DNA of 64,000 bases, from assembly GCA_964036295.1 (NCBI GenBank), contig OZ038471.1, forward strand, positions 10,868,184 through 10,932,183. Reading direction: 5' to 3'. The position numbers and the translations under genes were made by a program. The stretch is from Plumapathes pennacea. Taxonomy: Eukaryota; Cnidaria; Anthozoa; Antipatharia; Myriopathidae. This document shows, piece by piece, positions 9,170-21,552 of this stretch; the first letter of the stretch is position 1, and each line of letters opens with the position of its first letter. The notes under the pieces were generated by a model. It saw only the letters and a list, made by a program, of their open reading frames with translations. It searched no databases and was not told where the DNA came from.

Positions 9170-10967
9170 CTATATAATGATAAACAGATTGTCGTGGAGG
9201 AGTGCACCCAATGAAATTCCGGAGTCACCTTAAAATACTTGCGAGATTTTCCGTTGACATCTGCTTTCTTTGTTTTCACTAGTTCAGGGGAGTTTGATTT
9301 TCGGTTCTGCAACGTTCAATATATGTAAAGACTTGGGATTTTTGGCTTTGGGGGGCACGTTCAGTGTAAATTTCGTGTTTTTGTTAGGCGTCGGTTTTAT
9401 CTATTTGTGTGTTTCCTGTATAATTTTTTTGTATTTAATTCTGTATTTATTCTAGGTTTCAAACGTCTTCATCGCAATAAAAAAAAAGACTGTTAGGAAA
9501 CATCTGGATATACAATTCAGGTCTCGATAAAAGTTCGCACGTCCCTCAAAAATATTCTCGGGTAAATAATCATTGTAGCGTTGCTATTTAAGGTATACAA
9601 GCGTGCTATATATCGTTGTAAAGGTTTGAGACTGAAGAACGCAGATCTACTATTAACTTTTTCGTACGTGTTAAAGGTAGAGTGCAATCTTGATCAGAGC
9701 GATGAGAGATTTTCGTGAAGAAGTAGGCCTTCCGGAAACTAAAACTTTTGAGCGGTTTGGTCGATATCGCTCAAATGTTTGTGAGGTGTAGAAGACGAGC
9801 TTTTCTCAAATTCCGCGTCAGCTATTTTTGATGTTTCGTTTCGTTCCTGTTCTATTGAACAGTTTGTAGGAAAAACGGGTTTCGAAACGCTCACTCCACT
9901 TTAAAAGAAAATAAAATCCTTAAACAAAACGGATCAAAATTCGCTGACACGGCATTTTACTCAACTTCAGTGAGTATCGGAAAAAAAATTGGTTCAGCAT
10001 TTTCAAATCAAACCGACAAAGTTTTGATTCCCGAAATAGTCAATTTTTAAATTAACCATATCGTATTCCAGCTTCAATGTGCTTAAAAACGATAACACCA
10101 GATCTATATTCTACAGTCCAAAACTTTTACAACGATGTATAATACGTGTATGTACGTTAAGTTGTAACGCTACCATGATTATTTTCCGAGAGGGACACGA
10201 GAACCTTTATCGAGACCTTAAATCACTAATCCCTAAAACAGTTTTACACTGGTTAACAAAATCGTTTTTGCATCTAAACAAAACTAGTTAGGCGCCATTT
10301 TGAATGTAAGGTGCTTAAAGTATGAATTTGCATGCAGGTCTGAGGGTTAAACAATTCCGTATAATTTACGAACTACTCGAATTTTGGTTTAAGTACTACT
10401 GTGATCAGATGTCACAACTATAATTAATTAAATCTTGATTGCCTGAACTGCTGAAAATCAGTATACCTTTTGCCGACTGGTTGAAAGGAGGATGATGATT
10501 CGCATTCAATAACGAGAAAAGTCATTGTGCAACCCCGTTATTGGCATTCTTTAAGTTCCTTATCAAAGACGACTAACAGAAAAGTCTTCAAATACAAGCT
10601 TTAAAAGTAAGAAGGTAAAGTGTGTTTCTTTCGACTTTTTTCAGTCATTTACTCAGTCCAACAAAATGTCATGTTTGCTGTTGCTTTAGGATATTCAAAA
10701 AAGATCAGGAATACGATTCCTGGCTGTATGTGGAAAACGTCACACCTGATGAGGCACTCTCACTGTTAACGCATTGCGCTCCAAGCAACAGTCGGCGGCC
10801 ATTTTCGTATCACTGAAAAATGGCAAAGCTCCAGGAAGATAACATAAACACAGGCACGCAAAGCATCAATGATGAGAGGGTCTCTAATAATTCGTCTTCA
10901 AGACACAACTACTTGACTTCCTATCAAAACAGATTTCAAGAAAAACTGTCTAACAAGAAATCTATAC
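9170..10967. other. Gene 1 intron, mostly unassigned
   Basis: Holds a short MITE copy (10751-10885). Otherwise AT-rich sequence without recognisable exons; I looked here for the missing MIB-specific repeats of gene 1 and did not find them. Confidence 0.45.
10751..10885. mobile_element. Short MITE copy related to the element at 14480
   Basis: It begins GAGGCACTCTCACTGTTAAC and ends GCATCAATGATGAGAGGGTC followed by TCT, matching the termini of the 14480-14736 element with several changes. It is about 135 bp long and diverged. Confidence 0.55.
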
Positions 10968-11133
10968 TTGCTTTTTCCTTTAGCTGCGGACTTTCAGACT
11001 TAGTCCTGGTTGATGTCCTTTCTTCTGCACGTACTGATGCATTTTCTGTTGTGCTATTTGGTTCGACAAGATTCGGGAGATGCTCTTTGTAATAACATCC
11101 TCCAACTCCTTCTGAAGTACATATTATATCAAT
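10968..11133 (-). CDS. Gene 1 exon with post-MIB_HERC2 motif and linker
   Basis: On the minus strand the acceptor TTTTTTAG precedes a phase 0 entry. It encodes IDIICTSEGVGGCYYKEHLP and then a polar linker (TTENASVRAEERTSTRTKSE). This corresponds residue by residue to the gene 2 exon start (VDLKCT, CCYYNLHLPLLG) and to the YY-HLP motif that follows the second MIB_HERC2 domain in mind-bomb proteins. The 3' end is uncertain: a donor at CAA before GTATAG (exon end 10968) leaves in phase 1 and could join the inner acceptor of the 9169 exon; the frame stays open only to about 10939. Confidence 0.7.
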
Positions 11134-13113
11134 CTAAAAAATGATAAGGATACAATTACATTTGACGAGCATGATACCGGCGATCAACATCTGACAGAGT
11201 AAATATCTTTCAAGAATTGAGCATATATTAAGTATAATATATTGAGCATACATGAAGTACAATCAAAACCATACTTTAAATATTACTAGAAATACGATAA
11301 TAGCAAGAAAAACCCTCGCCCGTGCAATAAATTCAATCGAGCATAATTTTCTGGTAAATTAGATATGCTTCCGGTGGGAAATTTATTTATTCTAGAACAA
11401 ATATTTAAATTGGCATTTTCTCAAGTGATTGCGTGATTTGTTTACTTCTCCGAAAGAACTCACCTATTCAAATTATCCGCGTTGAAAAAATATGTACTAG
11501 AAATACGATAATCGCAGATATCCCCTCGCTCTGCAGTGGGTTTTCGGGAAGCGGGGTTCTTGTTTATTTTCCGCTCGGAGATTATTTAATTTTTTTTTTG
11601 CAAACCACGGTTGTGTAGCGACGTCACCAATCGGCCGCTAAAAAACGTGCACAGTTTGTAATTTTCGTGGACACTAGCTGAACTCCAAAATTCGCCGAGA
11701 TAACATTTACACGCAACTACAGAATACTCCCGAGGCTTGAAAGCCAAGAATAGCGCAACTAGAATCGTGACTCGATCAGTTTTGTAAAGTCAGCAAAGTC
11801 GACCTTCCCGCGATTCCTCCAGCCAACGCTTTATCCTAACCACATAAGTGTATGTTTTTTTTTCTTTTTTTTTTTTTTTACTTTGTCAATTTAATACGCT
11901 TCTTCGAGTGTAACAAATTTAAAACTGCCAAAGCGAGAGTCGCTTGTTTACACGCTTTCGAAGTCTCGGAAATGTGTGAATTTTGGCAAGGATTCAATTT
12001 TGAACACAGCAACTTATCAAACCGCGTTTGACAAATTTAAAATCTTTGAAAGAAAAAAGAAATCAAGTCACTAAATATTACAAGGTCCGATTGTATTGAG
12101 CGAGCAAATTCGGCCACCCATTGTAATTGTTTAATTTGGAAAGCAGTGGCCCCTCTGGCCGGGTATTTTCTACTTTAATCATAAATATTACAATTTCCTC
12201 GAATGTGATTGGTTCATAACACCACCGATTAATCATTAATTGGACACCTATTGGTGTTTGGACAAACATTCCTCGAGAATTAAGACGTCAAGAAATTGGT
12301 AAGTTTGGATTTGCTGTGCCGACCCGCTAAGATTTTTTCAGTCTTGCATGAATATTTCCTTTGAATGCCTTGTAAACTTCTGTGGAAAAGTAAACTAGTA
12401 TTCTGAGTTTCAAAGCACCTGTTATGTTAAAAATGTAAACGTGAAAGTCGAAAGAAACTGTCTTTCAATTTGTGAGTTCGTGATGGGTTTACTTTAAAAT
12501 ATACGGCGATTGTTGAAATACCATAATGATAACACAACTTTAATTGCATACGCGTACTGTACGTAAATTGATGTAAATTTTCAACACTCGTCGGTTCCTG
12601 AAAGCCATAGCTTTAGCTCTTTTCCAGCAAAGGAAACAAAACCGAAAAACATTATTGTTTACGTCTTCACTGATTTCAAAACACAATGTATACGAGAATT
12701 CCACTTTTCATTGTATTGTGCGTCGTCATCTTGTCAAAACTTGGATTCTGAAAACTACAATCCTGTTATTGTAAAAGGTGAAATTTGCCACGGTGATTGT
12801 TCGATTTCCACCGACAGTATTTTGCTATTCCTTTCTGAAGAAGTGTTTGCGTTTTAACACAATACTCGAGTCTGGGATTGTGTTCAGGTTGGCCAGTCGA
12901 TGCCTTAAAGAATTCGTTTCACGGCTAGCAAGCTTGCCTCCCATACACTGGCAAAATATCCGGGCAGTTTACAGCCGTCCGTCGAACTGCTTGGCCTTGT
13001 ATCTGCATCTTGTTGTACAAAATCACTTCCATTCGTACTCTATCGCATGTCACCAAAAAAAAAAATGGCGGTTTACTGTTCTGGCCTAAGAGCCTGGAAA
13101 CGAGGTCGTACGC
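11134..13113. other. Gene 1 intron, nothing recognised
   Basis: AT-rich intronic sequence with short homopolymers (poly-T near 11860). No exon, RNA gene or well-bounded repeat seen. Confidence 0.4.
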
Positions 13114-13262
13114 CAGACAGACAGACAGACAGACTGACTGACTGACTGACTGACTGACAGACGAACATTAAATTTCGAGATGGTGACCCGCTTGGAGTCT
13201 CCAAAAAAGGCGTTAATACTGCATTAGCGTCGTGATTATTACCCTCGCTTACGCTCGGGGAT
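13114..13262 (-). repeat. GACA/GACT tetranucleotide repeat inside a dispersed repeat
   Basis: (CAGA)n then (CTGA)n at 13114-13162, followed by TAAATTTCGAGATGG and TGCATTAGCGTCGTG and ending near CTCGCTTACGCTCGGGG. The same blocks in the opposite order and strand occur at 61813-61942 around a GTCA repeat, so the tetranucleotide tract belongs to a dispersed element. Confidence 0.6.
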
Positions 13263-14479
13263 AGTTGCTGCGGAGCACCGGCGACGCAGCAATACTAATG
13301 TCGCAGCCAATCTCGAAATACTGTGGAATGTGTTGTTCCGGATTTTCAGTCATGTGACAGCTGACGGCCAATTAGGAACGCAGACGCCTGAGCCTTCACT
13401 CTTCAATGAGCTGCCCCTGCATATTATCAGACCACGTGCGGTGGCTATCGAGGAAGACAGAAGTCAAGTCATTTGTTTTCATATTTTCACGGACAAAAAA
13501 TGCGACTTAATGCTGCTAAATGTGGAAAAAGGTTATCTCCTCAAAATAACTGGCGACTTATGAACAGATTTTGACAGATTTAAATTCTGAAAGAGCCTTC
13601 GACCGATGAAAACGAAAAGAGAGATGTCATGTTGTTTGAACTTACAATGGCGGAGGTACGAACGCGGATTCTTGTAAGCTTCTGATCTGTCCAAGACAGT
13701 ATGTTTCTTCACAGTGTTTACCAGAGATGGATTTGTGGAGTTATTCGTCTTGATAGTGACCGCCAAACAAATCCGTAGGGAAGAAATATCGTTCAATTTC
13801 TTCGTGAAACTGACTTTGTTTATCACCACGTGGCGATGTACTTCGCACAATTATTTCCAGTCCGATTGCTAATTTTGCTTCTATTCTGTCTGCAGATTTA
13901 ATAGATTTGCTTTAACGAGATAGATCTGTGAATTTAGAATATCAGTCTGAAGTTTAGAACCATGTCACTTAAGTTTTGTATAGATAAATTCGCTGTTCGT
14001 CTTCGAGTGGACGAACGCTGCGAACAAAATATTTCATTCAGTGATTTATAATTTCACGTTTTATTGCCTTTTCAATTATCTTTTGTCCTTTTTATCATAT
14101 GTTTTGGACATGTATTCTAGTTTCAAATAAATTTTAATTAGGAATGGTATCTCGCTTCTGAAATTACTGCGCATTTGGTTTATTTTTTGCGAGTCGCGTT
14201 GCGTTATCGTTCCCTTACAACTTCCCGTAAAGGAATTGAAGGTAACTGCGCGTGTTATTTCTCCAGCAGTGAATGGGTTAATAGATTTAGTTACAGTTGT
14301 AAACAAGCAATAAACTTTCTTGCTTCCGTGTTCTGACTTGGTTTAATCAGCGAGGGTAAGCCTCGGCAGCATTCACCTGACCTTTGGTTACTTCTAGTAA
14401 TACTAGTAGTATTCAGAGATTAGTCAAGTGAGTATAACTTCTCTTCGCTTTGGATTGTTTTTGCTCTAAAATGCTTTAA

Positions 14480-14736
14480 AGAGACCCTCTCACCGTAGAT
14501 GCTTTGCGTGTCCATGTTTATATTTACATCCGGAGTTAGACTTTCCTGAGGCGCCCACGTTATGACTGCTCGATCTAACTGTCACTGCTTGCCGTATGCA
14601 ATACACTTTCTAAGTTTGTGCTGATATTTTTTTGATAAAACGTAGAAAAACACAAGAATCCGCCATTTTCGTATGATACGAAAATGGCCGCCGTCACTCA
14701 CTGGGCGCGCAAAGCATCTACGATGAGAGGGTCTCT
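14480..14736. mobile_element. MITE, 257 bp, TTTAA target duplication
   Basis: The terminal inverted repeats are near-perfect over ~28 bp: AGAGACCCTCTCA with GATGCTTTGCG at the left, and CGCAAAGCATC with TGAGAGGGTCTCT at the right. TTTAA flanks both sides (14475-14479 and 14737-14741). A TTAA-containing target suggests Kolobok or piggyBac relatives. An inner palindrome (CGTATGATACG) lies near 14673. No coding capacity. Confidence 0.7.
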
Positions 14737-15018
14737 TTTAACGAACTCGAAAATCTCGTGGGTTTCATCGGAAACAGGAAGTGACTAGCACGTAGACCGC
14801 GCGCCACGAGTTCAAACCCCGGCCTTACAATATTAAACTAAAACTTCGTTCTTTATTTCTTTACTTCTTTCTTTCTTTTTTTACTTTTCATTTCTTTCTC
14901 TTGTGGCATTCTACTGGCAGACGAATTTACGGCAAAACGGCGAAGTGAGTGAACTTCGGAAACTCACCGCACACTGAAGGAGATTGAGGCCACACTAGTT
15001 TATTGTTATACACATAGA
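14737..15018. other. Gene 1 intron, unassigned
   Basis: Contains GAGTTCAAACCCCGG near 14808, which resembles a tRNA B box, but no matching A box or tRNA fold, so no RNA gene is called. Confidence 0.3.
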
Positions 15019-16343
15019 TCTTATTAACCGAGCGCGCGGTCCGTACAGTAAGTTATGGACCGAGTTTCTTTCGTCGCCTTATGGCCCGAGCGCGCTCGGG
15101 CCATAAGGCGACGAAAAAAACGAGGATCCATAACTTACGGTACGGACCAAGCAAACGAGGTTAATAAGATATTTATTATATGGCTTTAGATCTTTCGGCA
15201 AACACAAAAAAGGTCCCAACGAGTACTCGTCTCGTTCATTCAACAACATCAATCGCGATCAGGCATATGAATTACGCACGTTTGTTTTCACAACAAATTC
15301 AGTTAACAGCTTACAATTCTACCGATTTGAAAATCTTGAAAGAAAATAAGCGTCTGTCGAACCAACTGCCTAGATAAATACTAATTTGTTCTGAGCTGAA
15401 TGAAATGGCCCGTAGCGTGTTGTCAAACGACGACACCGCAGTGAACTTTATTCGGTGAACGACTCGAACTCGCCCTTGCTCTCTCACTAAAGATTTTAAA
15501 AAAACTGCAGTCTTATCTCTTTCCAGAAGAAACTGCTTTGTAACTCAGAGTATTTTTATTCTTTTGAATAAGTTTCTTACACGTACAATAATGTAGAAGG
15601 CAAAATGGCACTAAAAGAAAATCATTTTATCACAAACTGCGACCGACACATCGTTGAAAGTTATAATATTCAAAACTCACCGCTTAATTTTCCTGCCTCC
15701 TTGTGGAGCGTTTAGGTTTCTTCCAGCAAAATAAACGTCCTCAAATCACCACGGCGTTTTTGTCCCAGTCAGTGATTTCGAAATACAGAGTTCTCGTGCA
15801 TTGTGAAAAATTTATTTACAGTCTTCACAGTGCGCCATGACGAGCAAACATGTCTGCAAAACTTGATTCTTGCACGGTTTTAGTCATAACTGTTCACGGT
15901 GATTGTTCGCTTTCCTCTTTCTTCCTGGCAAGTGTACAAATTTTAACACAGAGGTGAAACAACCCTCCATACTCTGCAGCGCTTGTTGTCAATGACGGCT
16001 GAGGTCGCAAGCAATTTTTTCCTCGGATGTTTTCCTTCTTCGTAACGGTCATTTTCCAAGATTGTAAGCTTTCCCCGATCATCATAACTTAACAGTGAGT
16101 ATCCGGAACGTTTAAACTTCCCATTGCACTTCTGGGCCTTTTATGACAAACGTTTAGCAACTTTTCAAGTAATCATTTGCGATCCACATGTGCAAACTGA
16201 TTTTGCGGTCCGTACAGTAAGTTATGGACCGGTAAAATTGACCAATCAGAAAGTGCGTAAAATCAATTTGCGCTCCGTACAGGAAAGTATGGACCGGTAA
16301 ATTAACCAATCGTACCGTGCGTAGTATCAGTGCCATATAATAA
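15019..16343 (+). mobile_element. Hairpin-capped non-autonomous element, copy C
   Basis: It starts with a ~148 bp palindrome (15019-15166) whose arms carry CTTATTAACCGAGCGCG and GTCCGTACAGTAAGTTATGG. After it comes TTATTATATGGC (15173), and the element ends in its inverse, GCCATATAATAA (16332-16343). The internal ~950 bp matches the element at 44.7-45.8 kb in the opposite orientation (for example GGTAGAATTGTAAGC). Another GTCCGTACAGTAAGTTATGG block lies near 16207. No convincing protein is encoded. Confidence 0.65.
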
Positions 16344-17246
16344 TATAACTTATATAGTTGTTGTAGTTTATACACTACAACACTATAATTTTATTGCAGA
16401 AAGTTGTAGACGGAATCTTTAACTTTAATTTGATGTGCCTTGCTTTAGAATAAAGTTTCCCACTTTTTGCTAATTCCATCATGAAAATGGTCTAAAGTGA
16501 TCTTCGTCAAACACAGCCTTTGGTAGGTCGAACAATCGTTCTCGCATTTCGCGAATGTTAAAGGAAATGAGATCTTTAACTCTTCTGTATAAAGAAAGGA
16601 CACAAAATTTCCCTACAGCTCAAAGTTTAAAGCATAGGATCTTATACTTTCAACGAAGCGATTTGTCGAACTTGCCTAATTTTCAGAACTTCAACAGGCA
16701 CCAAACGGCTGACACAGGGTCAAGGTTATTTCGTTCAATTTTGAAAGTCAGAGAAATAATTCAGACGAAAGAGTTTCACTTTTGCGAGTTTCATTACAAT
16801 GTTGACTTATAGGGAGAAAACTAGCAAAGTCCATTTTTGATCCAAAAATCCGCAGGTGGTATTTTATAGAGACTGCCTCTTAAAGCTCCATTCGGGCACA
16901 AGAGGTAAATCTGCAATTATTTTCCTGTACTATATTAAATATACAACAGTAAATATGAAAAGGACTGAATGCACTGTTTGTTAGCGAAAAATGTCATTAC
17001 CATATCGAAATCTTGCAAGTCGCGGGTTGTGTTCAAATGCGCTCTGTTTGAGTTGCTTCTGTGCGCAATACTCGCTCGTAACGGCAATTTATGGCCCCTC
17101 CCTTTGGTAGCGTATGTTCGACACATATTGTATCCACATGTCTGCATCACATCATGATAAAATAATGAAATCTATAGAAATGTGATGATTAAAAAAGACA
17201 TTACAAATACACACACACACACACACACACACTAGCTGGCTCCTAC
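16344..17246. other. Gene 1 intron with CA microsatellite
   Basis: Nothing gene-like recognised. A (CA)n tract of about 14 units sits at 17208-17232, immediately downstream of the donor of the minus-strand exon that follows. Confidence 0.5.
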
Positions 17247-17472
17247 CTTTCCATTAAAACCAAGCCTGTATAGTCCTTTCAAATTCCCGCTCCAAGACAC
17301 GATTGCTGCACTCCGCTGAACTTTCTTCCAACTCGTAATTTCCTTAACGAACCCTTTCTCTCCTTTACCTCCATCCTGGTTTTGATACTTCCAGTCAGGC
17401 CCTCGTTCTACTATAGCACCCGGAAATGTTCCTCTTGCTTGGAATCTTTTTGTTCCACGTCGTTTACCGACG
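17247..17472 (-). CDS. Gene 1 exon: second MIB_HERC2 domain
   Basis: On the minus strand the acceptor GCATCAG precedes it (entry in phase 2) and the donor is AAAG before GTAGGA (exit phase 0). It encodes VGKRRGTKRFQARGTFPGA, then VERGPDWKYQNQDGG, GEKGFVKEI and LYRLGFNGK. The RG-DW--QDGG-G--G-V and YR-GF-GK pattern is diagnostic of MIB_HERC2 domains, the substrate-binding modules of mind-bomb and HERC2 proteins. Gene 2 has the same domain in a 232 nt exon with the same entry and exit phases. Confidence 0.9.
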
Positions 17473-18503
17473 CTGATGCTAACGTAACAAACATGATTAA
17501 TACTGTAGCACAATAAAGTAACATATACACAACCCGGAAATAATTTATCATTGCAGTCTACACCTCTTCTGTTCATCTGTGTACCATGGCCAGAAATAGC
17601 GGACACGCATGCGCATTAGGGCTGCAATTTATTTGGCTTTCAGTGTAAACTAAACAAGAGACTTTACTATGGAGATGGACACAAAAATCATCGTACCTTT
17701 GAACTAGAGACTAATTAGCAAGCTGTTCAACCGGATTCTCTTGTAATACAATGATACCGAAAATACTAACACAAAATCAGTAGCTGTCCATTTGTACTTC
17801 TTGCGTTTTTCCAATGTAAAGGTGCAAGACACGTCTAAGAGACAACAGTATGACAGACAATCTGAAAACGGCATACTGGATGAAGTAACTGACCATTTTG
17901 CCTCGAAGGCGTTGAAATATCGAAGCTGTTCAATCGGTTCTTACTTCGAGAAAGGTCATTCTTCTGAACAAACGTATTGGTAACCCTCGGCACTTTGTAT
18001 CTCTTGCGTTTTTGGATTATAAAGATGTGTTTTGGTGAATTTAGCCGCACAATCACTCGATACGCACGCTTAGTGAAGCAAGGTTCGATGCTACTCACGA
18101 TCGGTTCTAGCTCCCTCTGATCGGCCCCGGCGATCGACCAAGTTGTTCAAAACAAACTGTGTAGCCTTGTGAGTAAACCATTCTTCAAAGTGAGTTCAGG
18201 ATTTGTTTGGGAATTTAATGGAGCTTTGAAAGAGACGTCGCGAATCGTGGCGCATAAATACGGTTGTTCAAGAACGTACAAGGAAACTCTGTCCAACAAA
18301 GCAGGAGCTGTTTTAATACCGCTAAATTGTAAGACTTGTTCATCCTTCCTTCTAATTTCAGCATAGAATTTGTAATTAAACTACAGCACCAAGTTTTACA
18401 AAACTGATCGTGCGTGTCACCAGTCGCTTTAAAACATTTCAGCTTTTTCATTCGAGGCATGCTGTTTCCAATAATCACTACGATCTCGGAACAGATTTTC
18501 AGC

Positions 18504-18535
<32 letters not shown>

Positions 18536-19535
18536 TCAAGTGAAATTCAACGTGGAATTCACTCGTCAGGCAGTGAATTTTTCTTGAACCGCATAAGTCA
18601 AAGAAAAACAATGAAATAATGTTTCCACGCTTCAGCGCGCGAGAAAGCCATTGCAAAGTCAACTGTCATGAACCAGCGAATTAGGAATCAAGTTGAGATT
18701 CAAGATCACTGTCAGTTTTATTTGAACCTTGTAGTGTGACCAATCTTTGTTATAAATGCCCTTTGTAGGCAAGAAAAGTTCTCTTCAACAAAACCTATTC
18801 CACTTATAATTCATAACAAATCACCAAGAAGAAATCTGGACACAAAATCTTTGTCGTTGAACACCGATATTCAAGCACATAAATTGGTGCCGACAACTGA
18901 AAAAAAAACTTGCGAGAAAGAGCCCAACATTATTGCAGTGGGAAGAAGAGACTTGTTAAGGATAACGCAATTTACCTTCTCAAAGGTCGCATCTTGGACT
19001 TCATGGCCAAACTCTCTCCCGGGGAAACCTCGACACTCTCTAAGAAGATCTGTCTTCTGTTTTATAGCAAGACGCCTCAGTTATAGCTTGTAAGTCGCTG
19101 TTGCCACCAGTGATTAATCTTCTAAATCTTCTACTGATCTCTCCCGCCAGTGTTTTTCTCGTGGCAGATTCCGACCACTGCCTAGTTAAACTGATACGGT
19201 ACGACTGAGGAAATTGTTATCAGACGAGTGTTTGACGAACTGCGCGAAGTGAGAAATACTTTGTAGGGAGTCCGCTATGTCCGGATTCTGGATACTTCTT
19301 TTCGGTTTAGTTTCATAAAGTACCGGGGACGAGAGGCTGTGCAACTGGAGATAATCGACTTTCGTATTAGCCGCCAGAGTTGTTTTTGGTGGAACGGGGC
19401 CTGCTGACAATGTGCAGGCTCAGAATGTCCGCTATTTCTGGCCATGAATGGTATCTCCCATAATTGATGATGGCCGCTTAAGGGAGGTTGTCAAGTACAA
19501 AGAAGTGACCGCTCAAGGAAGTTCCGGTGTGTATA
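17473..19535. other. Gene 1 intron, unassigned
   Basis: Between the ZZ and second MIB exons. Two diverged direct repeats around CTTCTTGCGTTTTTCCAA and CTCTTGCGTTTTTGGAT (17795 and 18000) are visible. No exon is recognised. Confidence 0.4.
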
Positions 19536-20134
19536 CAGTCAAACCTGTATATAACGGTCACTTTCATGGATTCTGAAAACTCTGTTATGGTTTTCTGAGA
19601 TTTCGGAATGCGAAGCTTGATTTCATATAGGGCGCCGAATTCGAAAGTGAATACAATCTGGTACGGAAAATACGGATGTTAGTTCGAAGACAGAAACTAT
19701 TGTTTGAACGCGATATGACCCACTCCCGAAAGCAGGACATCGACACTTTTGTTGCTATCTGTTGCAACCATGTGTCGGATGCAGGCGATGACATGTATTT
19801 GAGATTAGGGTAGTTGTATTTAGTATAATATTTGTATTTGTATGCGACCCCTGCCTTGGTAGCTACAATTTAATGAGCTGTCAAATAAAGCTTGTCATGA
19901 TTCGCCAATGGTTTGATCGTAGTCCAATTTGATGACCGTTATATACAGGTAAAAAATAATAAAATTGTGGATTTGGGAAGTCTAAAGAGTGACCGCGTCC
20001 ATTATATACAAGTGACCGCTATACACAGGTAAACTTTACAGTAAATATAAGGCACGATTTTCAGGAAGTTGTTCGATGACCGTTATATACAGGGTGACCG
20101 CTATATACAGGGCCGTTATATACAGGTTTGACTG
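19536..20134. mobile_element. pogo/Tigger-like non-autonomous element, 599 bp, TA target site
   Basis: Inverted termini CAGTCAAACCTGTATATAAC and its complement, flanked on both sides by TA. CAGT-starting ends with TATATAACGG are typical of pogo-type Tc1/mariner elements. Near the right end the terminal motif (GACCGTTATATACAGG) is repeated several times (19930-20130). A short minus-strand ORF (19585-19794) has no recognised transposase motif. Confidence 0.75.
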
Positions 20135-20494
20135 TATAACAGAGGCTCAAAAATACATTATTTGAACTACGTAAATAAATAATAAATATTAAAAAAAGCA
20201 AAAGCTGACAACCACATCGATTTTTGACCAAAACAACTGCATTTTCGTTGCTAGTTGTGTTTCGTAAACAAAATACCTCCACTAATGTTGTTTACAAGAT
20301 GGAATTGTTTCAATGGCACTCTTTACCGTGTTGCGAAATTTGGCTCGATATTAGAAAATTATGTACTCATTTTAAGCCAATAAGCATTTCGGCCTTTAAG
20401 TGTTTTCTTTGTTTTTTTTAGGTTTGTTATAACTTGGTTACATAATGATATAATTTATAAGTTAGCTTATAAGTGTTATGACACAAACACTTAC

Positions 20495-20669
20495 CCATTT
20501 TCTTTAGAGCTATGAATCCTCTCAAAATTGTGATCCTTGTTGTGTTCATCCGCCATGTAGCAGAATGTGCACAAGTCGATGCTGAACTTGCATGTTAGGC
20601 AGTGCCATCGGATTCCTGGAATAGGAAACTTGCGACATGCCCTACATTTCACACCTGGGTGTTTGATGC
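20495..20669 (-). CDS. Gene 1 exon: ZZ-type zinc finger
   Basis: On the minus strand the acceptor CTTTTCAG and the donor GTAAGTG bound a 175 nt exon (entry phase 1, exit phase 2). It encodes GVKCRACRKFPIPGIRWHC, LTC, then LCTFCYMADEHNKDHNFERI. CxxC pairs at CRAC, CLTC and CTFC, with H-x3/4-H at the end, give the two-zinc ZZ fold that follows the first MIB_HERC2 domain in mind-bomb proteins. Gene 2 has the homologous exon with identical length and phases. Confidence 0.92.
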
Positions 20670-20942
20670 CTGAAAAGCACAAATTAATCAACACCAGGAA
20701 ACAAATTTGAGGCGTTCACGTCCGTGTCTGACCAATGTTCGTACTTTCAATCAATAGATAGTTTGAATTTATTGTGGATATTGCTTCCCGTACTTAATAT
20801 TTATGTCAGCAGTATGCTCGTGCTCTCGTCATGCAAGAAGAGCATATGCTCAGAAACTAATTACGTGAAGAGTGTCTTTTACTTATGTTCTTACAAACAA
20901 ATGACTCACACTATTGATAAGCTTACAGTCTCGCTAATAACA

Positions 20943-20946
<4 letters not shown>
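20670..20946. other. Gene 1 first intron (3' part), unassigned
   Basis: Start, in genome order, of the 16 kb first intron of gene 1 (20670-36647). No feature seen in this stretch before the AAT tract. Confidence 0.4.
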
Positions 20947-21003
<57 letters not shown>

Positions 21004-21066
21004 TAATAATAATAATAATAATGATAATAATAATAATGATAATGATAATAATAATAATAATAGTAA

Positions 21067-21102
<36 letters not shown>

Positions 21103-21140
21103 CATTATTATTATCATTATTATTATCATTATTGTTATTA
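20947..21140. repeat. (AAT)n followed by (ATT)n, palindromic microsatellite
   Basis: About 120 bp of AAT/AAC/GAT units switch at 21068 to about 70 bp of ATT/ATC units. The two halves are reverse complements, so the tract can fold into one long AT hairpin. Long Ile or Leu reading frames across it are artefacts. Confidence 0.9.
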
Positions 21141-21552
21141 GAGCAGCAGACACATGTACCTTTAGGTACCTACAGTAAGTCCTATTTTTCGAACATGTGG
21201 CAGCCTCAGCCCCATATCCGGTAAACCTGACAGCTCAAATTATTTTTCTAAAACTCATTTCAAATTTCTAAAAGAACAGTGGCCGGCATAAGAGGGCAAT
21301 ATTTGTACTCTCTTTTGCTCTTGAGTGGCAGCCATACTGGACTAGAGGAGGCCTGGGAAAGATTGTTACAGACACACAAACATGATCCGGACAAGTGGTT
21401 CCTTTAGCGTATTATTATATAGATAAATGTAAGAATCAAATTCTGTTTCCTAATTTGTTCAAATTTAATCAAGACCAGGGGCCATGTTTGACATAAATTC
21501 ACACACCATGCAAATATGGTACTGTTGTCTACATTCTTGTGCTCACTCTTAA
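21141..21552. other. Intronic interval with a transposon-like fragment
   Basis: GGCAGCCATACTGGA and GAGGAGGCCTGG (21330-21360) recur at 58830-58865, as GGCAGCCATATTGGA and GAGGAGGCCTGGC, so this is part of a dispersed repeat. Otherwise nothing is recognised. Confidence 0.4.

Noticed and set aside
13330..13850. Possible MIB-repeat exons of gene 1 or a separate small gene
   Set aside because: Open stretches on both strands with weak splice-like sites, but no match to the mind-bomb repeat pattern and no consistent phase.
14761..14826. Possible tRNA or tRNA-derived SINE (GAGTTCAAACCCCGG)
   Set aside because: Only a B-box-like motif; no A box at the right distance and no cloverleaf by eye.
20923..21224. 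Ile/Leu-rich ORFs on both strands
   Set aside because: Translations of the (AAT)n(ATT)n tract.
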